A stretch of 64,000 nt of DNA from Phytohabitans maris (GTDB lineage Bacteria > Actinomycetota > Actinomycetes > Mycobacteriales > Micromonosporaceae). Below the pieces are notes generated by a model. That model saw only the letters and a program-made list of their open reading frames with translations, made no database searches and was not told the origin of the DNA. Of the stretch, positions 1 through 7,484 are shown piece by piece. Each line of letters begins with the position of its first letter. The first letter of the stretch is position 1. Location: positions 62,001-126,000 of the forward strand of contig NZ_JAVHUY010000028.1 of NCBI RefSeq assembly GCF_031085175.1, in the 5' to 3' direction. The position numbers were made by a program, and so were the translations under genes.

Positions 1-100
1 GGCCGGGCTGGCGGTGGCCGAGCTCGACGTGGCCGCCGAGATCGCCCGGGCCCGGCGGGTGCTGAGCCACCTGGACGAGCGCCGCCCGGACGCGTACTGA
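1..100 (+). CDS. C-terminal end of a probable carbon-nitrogen hydrolase (partial)
   Basis: Only the last 32 codons lie in the window, reading from base 2 to the TGA at 98-100. The tail AELDVAAEIARARR...RRPDAY resembles the C-terminus of nitrilase-superfamily amidohydrolases, where a final strand leads into an Arg-Pro-Asp-x-Tyr end. The stop overlaps the next ATG by one base, so the two genes are translationally coupled. MSMEG_0565-like glycosyltransferases are commonly encoded beside such a hydrolase in a cluster linked to nitrogen starvation, which supports the reading. The catalytic Glu-Lys-Cys part lies outside the window, so the family is an inference. Confidence 0.5.
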   Translation, partial: AGLAVAELDVAAEIARARRVLSHLDERRPDAY

Positions 101-1200
101 TGCGCATCGCCCTGCTCAGCTACTCGACCCGGCCGCGCGGGGGAGTGGTGCACACGCTCGCCCTCGCCGAGGCGCTCGCCCGCGCCGGGCGGGACGTGAC
201 CGTGTGGACACTCGGGCGCGGCGGCGACACCGCGTTCTTCCGTCCGGTCGACCCGGCGGTGCGGGTGCGCGTCGTACCGTTCCGCGATGTGGACGGCGAG
301 CCGGTCGGTGCCCGGGTGCTGCGGTCGATCGCCGCGCTGCGGGACGCGTTCGACCACAGTGGATACGACGTCGTGCACGCCCAGGACTGCCTCAGCGCCA
401 ACGCGGTCGGCCGCTGCGTGCGCACCGTGCACCACCTCGACCGCTTCACCACGCCGGAGCTCGCCGAGTGCCACGAGCGGGCGATCGTCACCCCGTACGC
501 GCACGTCTGCGTCTCCGCCGCCGTCGCGGCCGAGCTCCGCGCGGGGTGGGGGATCGCGGCGACCGTCATCCCGAACGGCGTGGACGCGGCCCGCTTCGCC
601 ACCGCCGCCGGCCCGTCCCCGGACGCGGTCGCGGCCCGGGCGGCCTGGCGGGAGCGGCTCGGCCGCTACGTGCTGACGGTCGGCGGGATCGAGCCGCGCA
701 AGGGCTCCCTGGAGCTGCTCGACGCGTACGCGCGGCTGGACCGGGACGCCCGACTGGTCGTGGCCGGCGGCGAGACGCTCTTCGACTACCGCGACTACCG
801 GGCGGTGTGGGAGGCGCGGGCGGCCCGGCTCGACGTCGCGCCGGTGGTGCTCGGCCCGGTACCGGACGGCGATCTGCCCGCGCTGGTGGCCGGTGCCGCC
901 GCGTTCGCGTTTCCGTCCACGAAGGAGGGTTTCGGGCTCGCCGCGTTGGAGGCGCTCGCCGCCGGCGTACCGCTGGTCGTCTCCGACCTGCCGGTGCTGC
1001 GCGAGGTGTTCGGCGGCGCGGCCCGGGTCGCGGCCGGCCCGGCGGCGTTCGCGGCGGCGCTGCGGGACGCGCTCGACCGCCCGGACCCGGAGCGCCGTGC
1101 CGCCGGCGCCGCGCTGGCCGCCCGGCACACCTGGGACGCGGCCGCCGCCGGCCACCTGGCGCTCTACGAGAGGCTCGTGGTGCGGCGTGGACAGTCATAG
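100..1200 (+). CDS. GT4 glycosyltransferase, MSMEG_0565-like
   Basis: A 366-residue GT-B glycosyltransferase, full length for the family. The N-terminal motif SYSTRPRGGVVH (residues 7-18) is the glycine-rich acceptor loop. The C-terminal half has the nucleotide-sugar motifs GGIEPRKGSLELL (about 195-207) and FPSTKEGFGLAALEAL (about 271-286). The sequence fits the actinobacterial MSMEG_0565 family, which sits in a conserved cluster with a nitrilase, a radical-SAM protein and an acetyltransferase; the acceptor is not known. The start ATG overlaps the upstream stop by one base (TGATG). It ends with TAG at 1198-1200, just before the padR promoter. Confidence 0.8.
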   Translation: MRIALLSYSTRPRGGVVHTLALAEALARAGRDVTVWTLGRGGDTAFFRPVDPAVRVRVVPFRDVDGEPVGARVLRSIAALRDAFDHSGYDVVHAQDCLSANAVGRCVRTVHHLDRFTTPELAECHERAIVTPYAHVCVSAAVAAELRAGWGIAATVIPNGVDAARFATAAGPSPDAVAARAAWRERLGRYVLTVGGIEPRKGSLELLDAYARLDRDARLVVAGGETLFDYRDYRAVWEARAARLDVAPVVLGPVPDGDLPALVAGAAAFAFPSTKEGFGLAALEALAAGVPLVVSDLPVLREVFGGAARVAAGPAAFAAALRDALDRPDPERRAAGAALAARHTWDAAAAGHLALYERLVVRRGQS

Positions 1201-1216
1201 TCTCTATATGTAGACT
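1199..1216 (+). promoter_or_regulatory. Inverted repeat and -10 box before padR
   Basis: AGTCT and AGACT arms flank an 8-nt centre, and the centre ATAT also matches across the dyad. The right arm contains TAGACT (1211-1216), a good TANNNT -10 box that places the transcription start close to the GTG at 1223, as in leaderless actinomycete genes. PadR proteins usually repress their own promoter through such dyads, so autoregulation is likely. Binding is inferred. Confidence 0.45.
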
Positions 1217-1222
1217 TTCGAT

Positions 1223-1546
1223 GTGCCTCGTATCCCACACACGTCGCCGCAGACGTTGCGGCTGTTCGCCGCGCTCCTGGCCGACCCCACCCGCCGGCGC
1301 TACGGCTACGACCTGAGCCGGGAGACCGGCCTCGCCTCCGGCACCCTCTACCCGATCCTCATGCGCCTGACCCGGCAGCGGCTGCTCGACGCCGACTGGG
1401 AGGCGTCCACCGAGCCGGGCCGGCCGCCCCGGCACACCTACCGGCTGACCGCCGAGGGCGCCGCCCTCGCCCGGGAGCGCCTCGCCGCCGCCCGGCCGCC
1501 CAGGCGCGCCGCCGGCCCGGCCCTCGCGACGGGAGCGGGCGCGTGA
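1223..1546 (+). CDS. PadR-family transcriptional regulator
   Basis: A 107-residue protein with the PadR winged helix. RRYGYDLSRETGLASGTLYP (about 29-48) covers the recognition region, followed by the wing PPRHTYRLTAEG. The C-terminal dimerisation helix of longer PadR proteins is short or absent, as in the small PadR subfamily. The GTG start at 1223 matches a leaderless promoter immediately upstream; an out-of-frame ATG overlaps it at 1221. The stop overlaps the next GTG by 4 bp (GTGA), so it is made together with the signal-peptidase-like protein, which is probably what it controls. Confidence 0.85.
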   Translation: MPRIPHTSPQTLRLFAALLADPTRRRYGYDLSRETGLASGTLYPILMRLTRQRLLDADWEASTEPGRPPRHTYRLTAEGAALARERLAAARPPRRAAGPALATGAGA

Positions 1547-2211
1547 CCGGGCTGGTGCGCCGCCTGGCGTACCGGATGCTGGTGCTGGCCGTGCGCGGGC
1601 GGCGCGATCGCGGCGGCGACTGGGGTGAGGCGGTGCTGGCCGAGTTTCCCGGCACGAGCGGCGGGTGGCAGGCGCTGCGCTGGTCGGTCGGGGGCGTCCG
1701 CACCGCCCTTCGCGAGCGCCGCGCCGCCCGTTCGCGGGCCGCCACGCTCCGGCGCCGGATCGCCGTCGCCGCGGCGGTCGCGGTCCTCGCGCCGTTCGGC
1801 GTCCAGCACTGGCTGCTCACCCCGGTGTACGTGCCGAGCGCCGCGATGGCGCCCACCCTCGCCCCCGGCGACCGCTGGCTGATGGACCGGGTCAGCTTCC
1901 GGCTCACCGGGCTGCGGCACGCGGACGTGGTCGCGTTCGCGCGGGTGGAGCAGGGGCGGCGGTTTACCGCGGTGCGCCGGGTCATCGGCCTCGCCGGCGA
2001 CGAGATCGGCTGCCGCGACGGTGCGGTGCTGCGCAACGGCGCGGTGCTCGACGAGCCGTACCTCGCCGGTCCCGCCGCGCCCGCCGGCTGCGCGCCCATG
2101 ACGGTGCCGGCCGGGACCGTCTACGTGCTCGGCGACGCCCGCGGCGTGGCGCGCGAGTGGAGCCCGGTCCCGCTCGACCGGATCGAGGGGCGGCTGCTCA
2201 CTCGGCTGTGA
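1543..2211 (+). CDS. Signal peptidase I-like protein lacking both catalytic residues
   Basis: A 222-residue protein. Residues 1-65 are a basic segment with WGEAVLAEF and LRWSVGGVRTALR, a type found in membrane proteins paired with PadR regulators. A transmembrane helix follows (about 69-86), then an S26-like domain. The box normally reading PSGSMxPTL is PSAAMAPTL, so the nucleophilic Ser is Ala101. The box normally reading KRxxGLPGD is RRVIGLAGD, so the general-base Lys is Arg145. The GDxxxxSxDS box is degraded to GDARGVAREWS. The fold appears intact but classical leader-peptide cleavage should be impossible. It may bind rather than cut a substrate, or sense envelope stress with PadR; both are inference. 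Confidence 0.75.
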   Translation: MTGLVRRLAYRMLVLAVRGRRDRGGDWGEAVLAEFPGTSGGWQALRWSVGGVRTALRERRAARSRAATLRRRIAVAAAVAVLAPFGVQHWLLTPVYVPSAAMAPTLAPGDRWLMDRVSFRLTGLRHADVVAFARVEQGRRFTAVRRVIGLAGDEIGCRDGAVLRNGAVLDEPYLAGPAAPAGCAPMTVPAGTVYVLGDARGVAREWSPVPLDRIEGRLLTRL

Positions 2212-2695
2212 GCGCCTCGTAACGGCCTTTCAGCGCCGGGTAGTAGGCGCCGAACTCGGCCCGCGCCGTGCCGTCCCGGGCGGCGACGAGCAGGTCCAGA
2301 TAGTACTCCCAGCCCGGCCCGATCTCGCCGACCCCTTCGGCGCCGCGCAGATGGTGGACGAAGCGCAGCTCCGTGCCACCGTCCACGTCGGACAGCAGCA
2401 GCTCGGTGTGCCAGCTGCCGGCCTCGTCCACCGTGGACAGGGCGAGGTGCCGGGGTGGCTCGCAGGCGTCGATGCGCATCTCCATCCAGGGTGCGCCCTC
2501 CTCGAACACCATCCGCACCTTCACGGAGCGCCCCGGAGCGGCCTGCCCCTCCCACGGCCCGAACCACCTCGCGGTGCGCTCCGGCTCGGTGAGGCTGGCC
2601 CACACGTCCTCGGCGGGCGCCCGAAACCTGCGGGTCAGCACCAGGTCGACCCCGGTGTCGGTGCGGAACAACCGCCCGGTCGGCACGGGACTCAT
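2198..2695 (-). CDS. SRPBCC (AHSA1-like) domain protein
   Basis: A 165-residue START-like protein. FRAPAEDVWASLTEPERTARWFG near the N-terminus is the classic AHSA1 opening; a middle beta-sheet and a long C-terminal helix (EYYLDLLVAARDG) complete the hydrophobic cavity fold. The ligand is unknown. The ATG at 2695 forms a 4-bp ATGA overlap with the upstream ArsR gene, the usual ArsR/SRPBCC pair in actinobacteria, so the two are co-transcribed. A longer open frame reaching 2896 was rejected because it runs through the ArsR gene in another frame. The 3' end overlaps the convergent signal-peptidase-like gene by 14 bp. Confidence 0.85.
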   Translation of the reverse strand: MSPVPTGRLFRTDTGVDLVLTRRFRAPAEDVWASLTEPERTARWFGPWEGQAAPGRSVKVRMVFEEGAPWMEMRIDACEPPRHLALSTVDEAGSWHTELLLSDVDGGTELRFVHHLRGAEGVGEIGPGWEYYLDLLVAARDGTARAEFGAYYPALKGRYEALTAE

Positions 2696-3144
2696 GCGCT
2701 GCGCTCCTCTCCGCCGTCCTTCGTGGACGGTCTCACGCTCTTCGTGGCGGGCCCGCGCCCCGTACCGGCCGGGGGCTCGCCGGCCGGCGTCCGGCGGCGG
2801 TCGCGCCGCGTGCGGTACACCTCGGTCTCCAGGGCGTCGAAGCGGCGCGACCAAGCCGCGGACGCCGGGTGGTCCGCCACGAACGGGGTCAGCCACTCCG
2901 CCAGCCGGGCGAGCGGCGCCGGGTCGAGGCGGTAAAAGCGCCGCCGGCCGGTGAGCTCGTCGTGGACCAGCCCGCTCGCGCGGAGCACGCGCAGGTGGCG
3001 GCTCACCGCCGGCCGGCTGATCGCGAACCGGTCGGCGATCTGCCCGGCCGACATCCGCCGCTCGCGGAGCATCGCCAGGATCTCCCGCCGCACCGGGTCG
3101 GCGATCGCACCGGCCACCTCGTCCACGCCGAAAGCGTAACCCAT
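2692..3144 (-). CDS. ArsR-family helix-turn-helix repressor
   Basis: A 150-residue winged-helix regulator. IADPVRREILAML opens the fold and the helix-turn-helix is ADRFAISRPAVSRHLRVLR (about 37-55), followed by the wing LTGRRRFYRLDP. No CXC metal site is present, so it belongs to the metal-independent subgroup paired with SRPBCC proteins. About 40 residues after the domain are polar and probably disordered. The ATG at 3144 lies inside a perfect inverted repeat, which suggests the protein represses its own operon by blocking initiation. Confidence 0.85.
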   Translation of the reverse strand: MGYAFGVDEVAGAIADPVRREILAMLRERRMSAGQIADRFAISRPAVSRHLRVLRASGLVHDELTGRRRFYRLDPAPLARLAEWLTPFVADHPASAAWSRRFDALETEVYRTRRDRRRTPAGEPPAGTGRGPATKSVRPSTKDGGEERSA

Positions 3145-3151
3145 TGGTTAC
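3136..3151. promoter_or_regulatory. Putative ArsR operator over the start codon
   Basis: GTAACC-CATT-GGTTAC is a perfect 6-bp inverted repeat that contains the CAT complement of the arsR start. TAACC/GGTTA dyads of this spacing are typical for ArsR proteins of SRPBCC operons. No second copy is seen nearby. Confidence 0.5.
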
Positions 3152-3164
3152 GGATTAGCCAAGG

Positions 3165-3202
3165 CGCGGTGCCCGCCCGCGCGGGGACGGGCGGGCACCG
3201 CG
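3165..3202 (-). terminator. Hairpin terminator after the amylase gene
   Basis: A perfect 15-bp GC-rich stem (3165-3179 with 3188-3202) and an 8-nt loop start 5 bp beyond the amylase stop. There is no U-tract, as is common for terminators in high-GC actinomycetes. It separates the amylase transcript from the ArsR operon region. Confidence 0.7.
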
Positions 3203-3206
3203 GAGG

Positions 3207-5015
3207 TCAGCGCCAGGTGATCGGGGCCGGGGCGGCGCCGGCGGGGGGCAGGGTGCGGGTGGGGCCGGGGGGCCAGGTCACCGTCCCGTCCGGGTTCTTC
3301 TTGATCAGCTTGTACTCGACGGGCTGGCCGAGGGGGAGGCCGACCGTCCCGGTCCACACTGGATAGTTGGTGGGCGAGAGCGCGACGGCGCCGGCCGGGT
3401 TCCACGAGCCCAAGGGGGACGTGGAGCCGACCACGAAGACGTTCTGTCCGAAGTAGGTGGTGGCCGTCGCGTCGAACCTGACGGCCGCCGTGCCCCCGCC
3501 TCCGCCCGTCCGCGCCTGGACGTGCAGCGCGACGCCACGGTTGGCCGGGATGCTCGTGGTGAACGCGCCGCCGGAGACCGCGACGGTGCCGCCGGTGCAG
3601 GCGCCGGTCGCCGCGTCGTACCTGCCGCGCGCGACGTTGCAGTAGGTCCCGTCCGGCAGGCTCGTGCCGAACGTGCGGCTCCACGCGTCGCCGGTCGCGT
3701 TGAACGCGGCGTACCCGCGGCTGCCCCGCGCGAACGCGAGCCGGCCGTTGCCGTCGGTCACCGTGCTCGTGATGCCGGTGCCCTCGGTGGCGTTGCGGAA
3801 GCTGGGCATGCCGGCGACCTGTTCGTTGCGGTGCTCGCAGACCCACTGACCGTTGGCGCAGTCGGTGGCGTTGGTGGTGCCGTTCGAGGAGCTGGGCGGG
3901 CCCTGCGCCTGGTTGGAGCCGAAGGCGTAGCTCGACATGAGCTGCACCGTGCCGTACGGGTGGGCCATCATGAACGCGTCCGCGAGGTAGTACCGGTCGC
4001 CGTTCTTGTAGGTCAGCGCCGGGCTGGCCCGTTGCGTGTCGTGGTTGTCGACGAACACGACCGCCTGGCCGCCGGAGAGCCCGCCGTAGTCCGGCAGGTT
4101 GGCGAACTGGGCGATGTTTCCACTCTGGAAGCCGCCGGCGACCGCGCGCTGGTAGTCGAAGTTGGTCACCTTCCCCAGCGGCGCGTACGCGGTGTACGGG
4201 ATCGTCGCGTCGCCGTACACCTCGTGGAACACGTCCGGCCGGCCACCGAAGCCGGGCACGTCGTGCAGCCGGGAGATGATGTCGGCCAGGTGCGCCTCCT
4301 GCACGTGCTTGGCCGCGTCGACCCGGAAGCCGGCGACGCCGAGGTCGATCACCGAGTTCATGTACTTGGCTATCTTGCGGCGTACCTCAGGATCGCCGGT
4401 GTTGAGGTCGGCGAGCGCGAGCAGCTCGCAGTCCTGCACCTCGGCCTTGCTGTTCCAGTCGCTGATCGTCGTGTAGCAGGGCCCGAAGTCCGGGTACCGG
4501 TACGCGTCGCCGGAGCCGTCGTTGAACAAGTTCAAGTACTCGTACTTGCTGTACACCGTGCCGGCGCTGCCCGGGCCGCCGCCCGCCGAGCCGCTGCCGG
4601 TCATGTGGTTGAGCACCACGTCGACGTAGATCTTGACGCCGGCGTCGCGGCAGCGCCTCACCATGTCGACGAACTCGGCGCGGGTGCCGCGCCGGGTCTG
4701 GTCGAGGCGGTACGAGACCGGCTGGTAGTCCTGCCACCAGGGGTAGCTGGCGCCCTCGGCGCTCGGCAGCACGACGTGCTCCTGCGGCGGCGAGACCTGG
4801 ACGCCACCCCAGCCGTCGGGGCCGAGCGTGGTCTCGCACTCCCGTGCGACGGAGCTCCACCGCCACTGGAACAGGTGCACGATCGACGACCCGTTGGCCA
4901 CGGCGGCCTGGGCGGCCGGTGCGGTGGCGACCGTGACGGCGACGGCGGTGAGCAGGAGAAATGGGACGGTCACGGCCGCTGCCCAGCCGGTCGCGGCCGT
5001 TCTGCGATGTGTCAC
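3207..5015 (-). CDS. Secreted alpha-amylase (GH13) with starch-binding CBM20
   Basis: A 602-residue exoenzyme that would hydrolyse alpha-1,4-glucan links in starch. A Sec signal peptide (about 1-38, ending APAAQAA) leads into a Streptomyces-type GH13 barrel. The catalytic residues are Asp233 in GFRVDAAKH, Glu265 in FHEVYGD and Asp326 in FVDNHDTQR. After the C-terminal beta domain a Gly-rich linker (about 498-503) joins a CBM20 module (about 505-602; VFVVGSTSPLGSWNP and the YKLIKKNPDG strand). All catalytic parts are present, so it should be active. A hairpin follows the stop and a LacI-type dyad precedes the gene. Confidence 0.95.
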   Translation of the reverse strand: MTHRRTAATGWAAAVTVPFLLLTAVAVTVATAPAAQAAVANGSSIVHLFQWRWSSVARECETTLGPDGWGGVQVSPPQEHVVLPSAEGASYPWWQDYQPVSYRLDQTRRGTRAEFVDMVRRCRDAGVKIYVDVVLNHMTGSGSAGGGPGSAGTVYSKYEYLNLFNDGSGDAYRYPDFGPCYTTISDWNSKAEVQDCELLALADLNTGDPEVRRKIAKYMNSVIDLGVAGFRVDAAKHVQEAHLADIISRLHDVPGFGGRPDVFHEVYGDATIPYTAYAPLGKVTNFDYQRAVAGGFQSGNIAQFANLPDYGGLSGGQAVVFVDNHDTQRASPALTYKNGDRYYLADAFMMAHPYGTVQLMSSYAFGSNQAQGPPSSSNGTTNATDCANGQWVCEHRNEQVAGMPSFRNATEGTGITSTVTDGNGRLAFARGSRGYAAFNATGDAWSRTFGTSLPDGTYCNVARGRYDAATGACTGGTVAVSGGAFTTSIPANRGVALHVQARTGGGGGTAAVRFDATATTYFGQNVFVVGSTSPLGSWNPAGAVALSPTNYPVWTGTVGLPLGQPVEYKLIKKNPDGTVTWPPGPTRTLPPAGAAPAPITWR

Positions 5016-5047
5016 TGCGCCTCCCGGGGTGAGGTTCAGTGGAAGTC

Positions 5048-5064
5048 CTTGCGATCACTGCAAG
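5048..5064. promoter_or_regulatory. Candidate maltose-regulator operator before the amylase
   Basis: CTTGC-GATCACT-GCAAG is a perfect 5-bp inverted repeat 33 bp upstream of the amylase ATG. Streptomyces amylase promoters carry CTTGCAG-type repeats bound by the LacI-family maltose regulator, so this is a reasonable operator. The surrounding 5041-5160 is AT-richer than the flanking genes and should hold the promoter. Confidence 0.45.
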
Positions 5065-5160
5065 AACTTTCACAGCATCGCAACAAGATAGCAACATCGA
5101 TGGCCGTTTGTGAACCTCTGGTTTCCGGTCTCGGCTTTCGCGTCTGGCTTTTCGCGATCC

Positions 5161-6840
5161 TCAGGGCCGCGCGACGCAACCTGACCCGGCCGTCAGTTTC
5201 AGCTCCTGGCGGAGGATGTCCAGGTAGCGGCAGCCGTCGCGGGCGTTCGGCTCGATGTAGCCGCCCTCGTGCCACTCGTTCCAGGCGTAGACGAGCACCA
5301 GGTTGTCCACAACCGAGGTACGGGTGGACCGGGCGATGTCGGTCGCGGTGTTTCGCGCGGCCTGGGTGAACAGGTCGAACGACTGGTCCGGCAGGAAGAG
5401 CGCGTCGGCGGCGTCCGGCACGAGGATCGGGTAGCGGGGGCGTTCGTCGAAGTCGGACATGACACATCGCACGTACGCCGGCGCGCCCCGGTCGAACGTG
5501 GCCTTCTGCCCGCGCACGTATCCGGCGTAGCTGCCCGCCCGCACCGCCGCGTACGGCGCCGCGCAGTAGTCGCCGTCCGCGCCGACCGGGCCGAGCGCCA
5601 ACCCCAGATCCTGGTGGGCCAGCACGAGGATCTCCTCGCCGAGCGCGGTGCGGGCCCGGGCGCGCAGGGTGTCCACGAAGGACCGTACGTCCGCGGCGGC
5701 GCCGGCGCCGATGCCGCGCGTGTCGCAGAGCCACACGATCGGCCGCCCGTCGTTGGCCCGCAGGTACGTGGGCTGCGCCAGGTAGCGGCTGACGAGCGTG
5801 TCGGCGACCAGCCCGTACTGGTCGGCGGGGATCTTCAGGATGCCGCCGTCCCAGGCGTGCGCGCAGACGCTGATCCCGAAGTCGAGCGCGTCCCGGTTGC
5901 CGGCCCGCAGGAACGAGCGCAGTCCGGCCGCGTGCCGCTCGGTGCGCTCGGCCGCGTTCCAGTACCAGTAGAACGTGAAGTAGTCCAGGCCGGCCGAGGA
6001 GGCCTGGGAGATGTGCTTCTCCACGGTGGACACCTGGGCGTCGTCGTAGAACCCGATCGACGGTACCCGGTCGGAGAAGTCGGCGTCCGGCCACTGTCCC
6101 TTGTACACCGGCACCGACGGGTCACCGCCCGAGTAGTCCCGGACGCCGGCCCACCAGTCGGGGTAGGTGCGCTTGTAGAAGTCGTACCCGCCCTGGATGA
6201 TGCGGGCGTTGGAGTCGGCGTTCCAGGTGCCGAAGTAGAGGGCACCCACCCGGTTCCACTGTGGATGCACGTAGCCGAGCGGACCGTCCCGCCGGTAGCC
6301 CTGGGCGAGCAGCGCGTCCGGGTCGCCGTACGGCGCCTCCATCGACAGGCGCCAGCCGGCCGGGCCGGAGAAGCGGGACAGCAGCGCCAGCCCGGTCGCC
6401 GGCCGCGCCGCGGTGTGCCCGACCACACCCTCGTACCGGAACGCGCCGGACGCGACGAGCGAGTCACGCTCCGATGTGGACGCGGTCAGCAGCCAGCCGG
6501 TGGCGACCACCCGGGTCAGCCGGTAGACCGGTTGCGAACCGGTGAACGCCGCCTGACGCAGGTAGCCGAGCCGGTTGGGCAGCAGCCGGAAGCCGTGCCC
6601 CGCGACGGCCGCGTCCGCCTCCGCCCGGGAGAGCGTCCACAGTGGTGTGCCGGCACCGTTCTCCAGTTGCAGCAACGGCAGCGGGTCGCGGACCGCGCCC
6701 TGGCCGGCGGCGGCGAACGCCACGACCGGCGGCGTCGCCCCGGCTGTCCCGGCCTCCGCTTCCGGCCGCGCGATCTGGGCACTGGCCGCGACCAGCACCA
6801 GGCTGGCGGCGGCCGCCAGCATCCCCCGTATCCCCCGCAC
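5161..6840 (-). CDS. Secreted DUF5648 / GH99-like (WbsX-type) protein
   Basis: A 559-residue exported protein. A signal peptide (about 1-30, ASLVLVAASAQIA) is followed by a DUF5648-like repeat region (about 45-180) with YRLT, PLWTLSRAEADAAV and STSERDSLVASGA elements, a motif set known from secreted proteins. The rest (about 190-559) is a GH99-like barrel of the WbsX type: YFGTWNAD, FYWYWN, and near the end VYAWNEWHEGGYIEPN, the family signature whose two acidic residues are candidate catalysts. The substrate is unknown; it lies beside an amylase, so an alpha-glucan or mannan-type glycan is possible. The GTG at 6840 is preferred for its AGGGA ribosome site and because the signal peptide begins there. 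Confidence 0.75.
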   Translation of the reverse strand: MRGIRGMLAAAASLVLVAASAQIARPEAEAGTAGATPPVVAFAAAGQGAVRDPLPLLQLENGAGTPLWTLSRAEADAAVAGHGFRLLPNRLGYLRQAAFTGSQPVYRLTRVVATGWLLTASTSERDSLVASGAFRYEGVVGHTAARPATGLALLSRFSGPAGWRLSMEAPYGDPDALLAQGYRRDGPLGYVHPQWNRVGALYFGTWNADSNARIIQGGYDFYKRTYPDWWAGVRDYSGGDPSVPVYKGQWPDADFSDRVPSIGFYDDAQVSTVEKHISQASSAGLDYFTFYWYWNAAERTERHAAGLRSFLRAGNRDALDFGISVCAHAWDGGILKIPADQYGLVADTLVSRYLAQPTYLRANDGRPIVWLCDTRGIGAGAAADVRSFVDTLRARARTALGEEILVLAHQDLGLALGPVGADGDYCAAPYAAVRAGSYAGYVRGQKATFDRGAPAYVRCVMSDFDERPRYPILVPDAADALFLPDQSFDLFTQAARNTATDIARSTRTSVVDNLVLVYAWNEWHEGGYIEPNARDGCRYLDILRQELKLTAGSGCVARP

Positions 6841-6843
6841 GAT

Positions 6844-6945
6844 GGTTCCCTTCGGTGTCAGTCCTCTTCGGAACGGTGGTTCCGTTTGTGTGTCGGTCCC
6901 TTTCGGGTGGTGGTTCCCTCTCGCTGTCAGTCCCTTTCGGACCAG
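6844..6945 (-). repeat. Three tandem 34-bp repeats in the leader of the GH99-like gene
   Basis: Units start at 6844, 6878 and 6912, each 34 bp and beginning GGTTCC, with a shared GTCAGTCCCTTTCGG-type core. They fill the space between the small lipoprotein gene, whose stop lies in the third unit, and the GTG of the GH99-like gene. The last unit supplies that gene's AGGGA ribosome site, so the others hold similar AAGGGA sites. The array could be a repeated regulator site, or slippage that multiplied a Shine-Dalgarno region. Confidence 0.8.
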
Positions 6946-7220
6946 CCCGCGCCGAGCTCGCGCGCGTGGTGCGCGACGACCGGCTCCCAGGTGGTGCCGG
7001 CCGGCAGCCGGTACCAGCGGGTGTCCCGCGGGCCGTCGTAGCGGACCGACAGACGCGGGCCCAGGTCGGCCACGGCGGGCTGGGCGGAGGTGAGGATGAG
7101 GCCCTCGCCGAGGCCGTCGACCGCCCCGGCGGGCGGCGGCGGGTCGCCCTGTCCACAGGCGCCCATCCACAGCAGGGTCGCCGGCAACAACGCGGAGACG
7201 CGGATCGAAGTGGCGATCAT
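6927..7220 (-). CDS. Small putative lipoprotein
   Basis: A 97-residue protein with an N-terminal hydrophobic stretch (SALLPATLLWMG) ending in an acceptable lipobox, MGAC, so the Cys would be lipidated and the protein held on the outer face of the membrane. The mature part has no family I recognise; it is rich in Pro and Gly at first, then has a short beta-like segment (LSVRYDGPRDTRWYRL). The ATG at 7220 is chosen because it gives a normal signal peptide. No clear ribosome site is visible. It is followed directly by the GH99-like gene on the same strand and is probably co-transcribed. Confidence 0.55.
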   Translation of the reverse strand: MIATSIRVSALLPATLLWMGACGQGDPPPPAGAVDGLGEGLILTSAQPAVADLGPRLSVRYDGPRDTRWYRLPAGTTWEPVVAHHARELGAGWSERD

Positions 7221-7484
7221 CGCTGGGGATCGTAGCCGCTGCACGCCACCGCCGCGGTCCGCTGCCGGGCCCGCCCGCTCATCGGCGTCGACCTGGGCGG
7301 CTTCCTCGGCCGGCCCGGCCCGGCGCTGCCCTCGCTCGGCTCGGCCCAGCGCGACGCGGCGCCGCCAGGCACCGCCAGGCTCGGCGCGGCTCGGCTCGGC
7401 ATCGCCAGGCTCGGCGCGGCCCAGCCCGGCGCGGCCAGGCGCGGACCGCCCCGACCCTGCCGGGCGCGGAACTTGACGCCGGCC
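7221..7484. repeat. GC-rich simple-repeat spacer
   Basis: 264 bp between two minus-strand genes, dominated from about 7310 by reiterated CTCGGC, GCGCGG and CGCCAGG words. The phrase CGCCAGGCTCGGCGCGG occurs twice, at about 7381 and 7403. Open frames here are only artefacts of repeated GC words. I see no promoter or terminator that can be supported. Confidence 0.5.

Noticed and set aside
3522-7041. Plus-strand open frames opposite the amylase and GH99-like genes
   Set aside because: Arg- and Val-rich shadows with no domain, opposite proteins with intact catalytic motifs.
6841-7170. Extension of the GH99-like protein upstream through the 34-bp repeats
   Set aside because: The extension would put a repeat-encoded, charged segment before a normal signal peptide; the GTG at 6840 with its ribosome site fits better.
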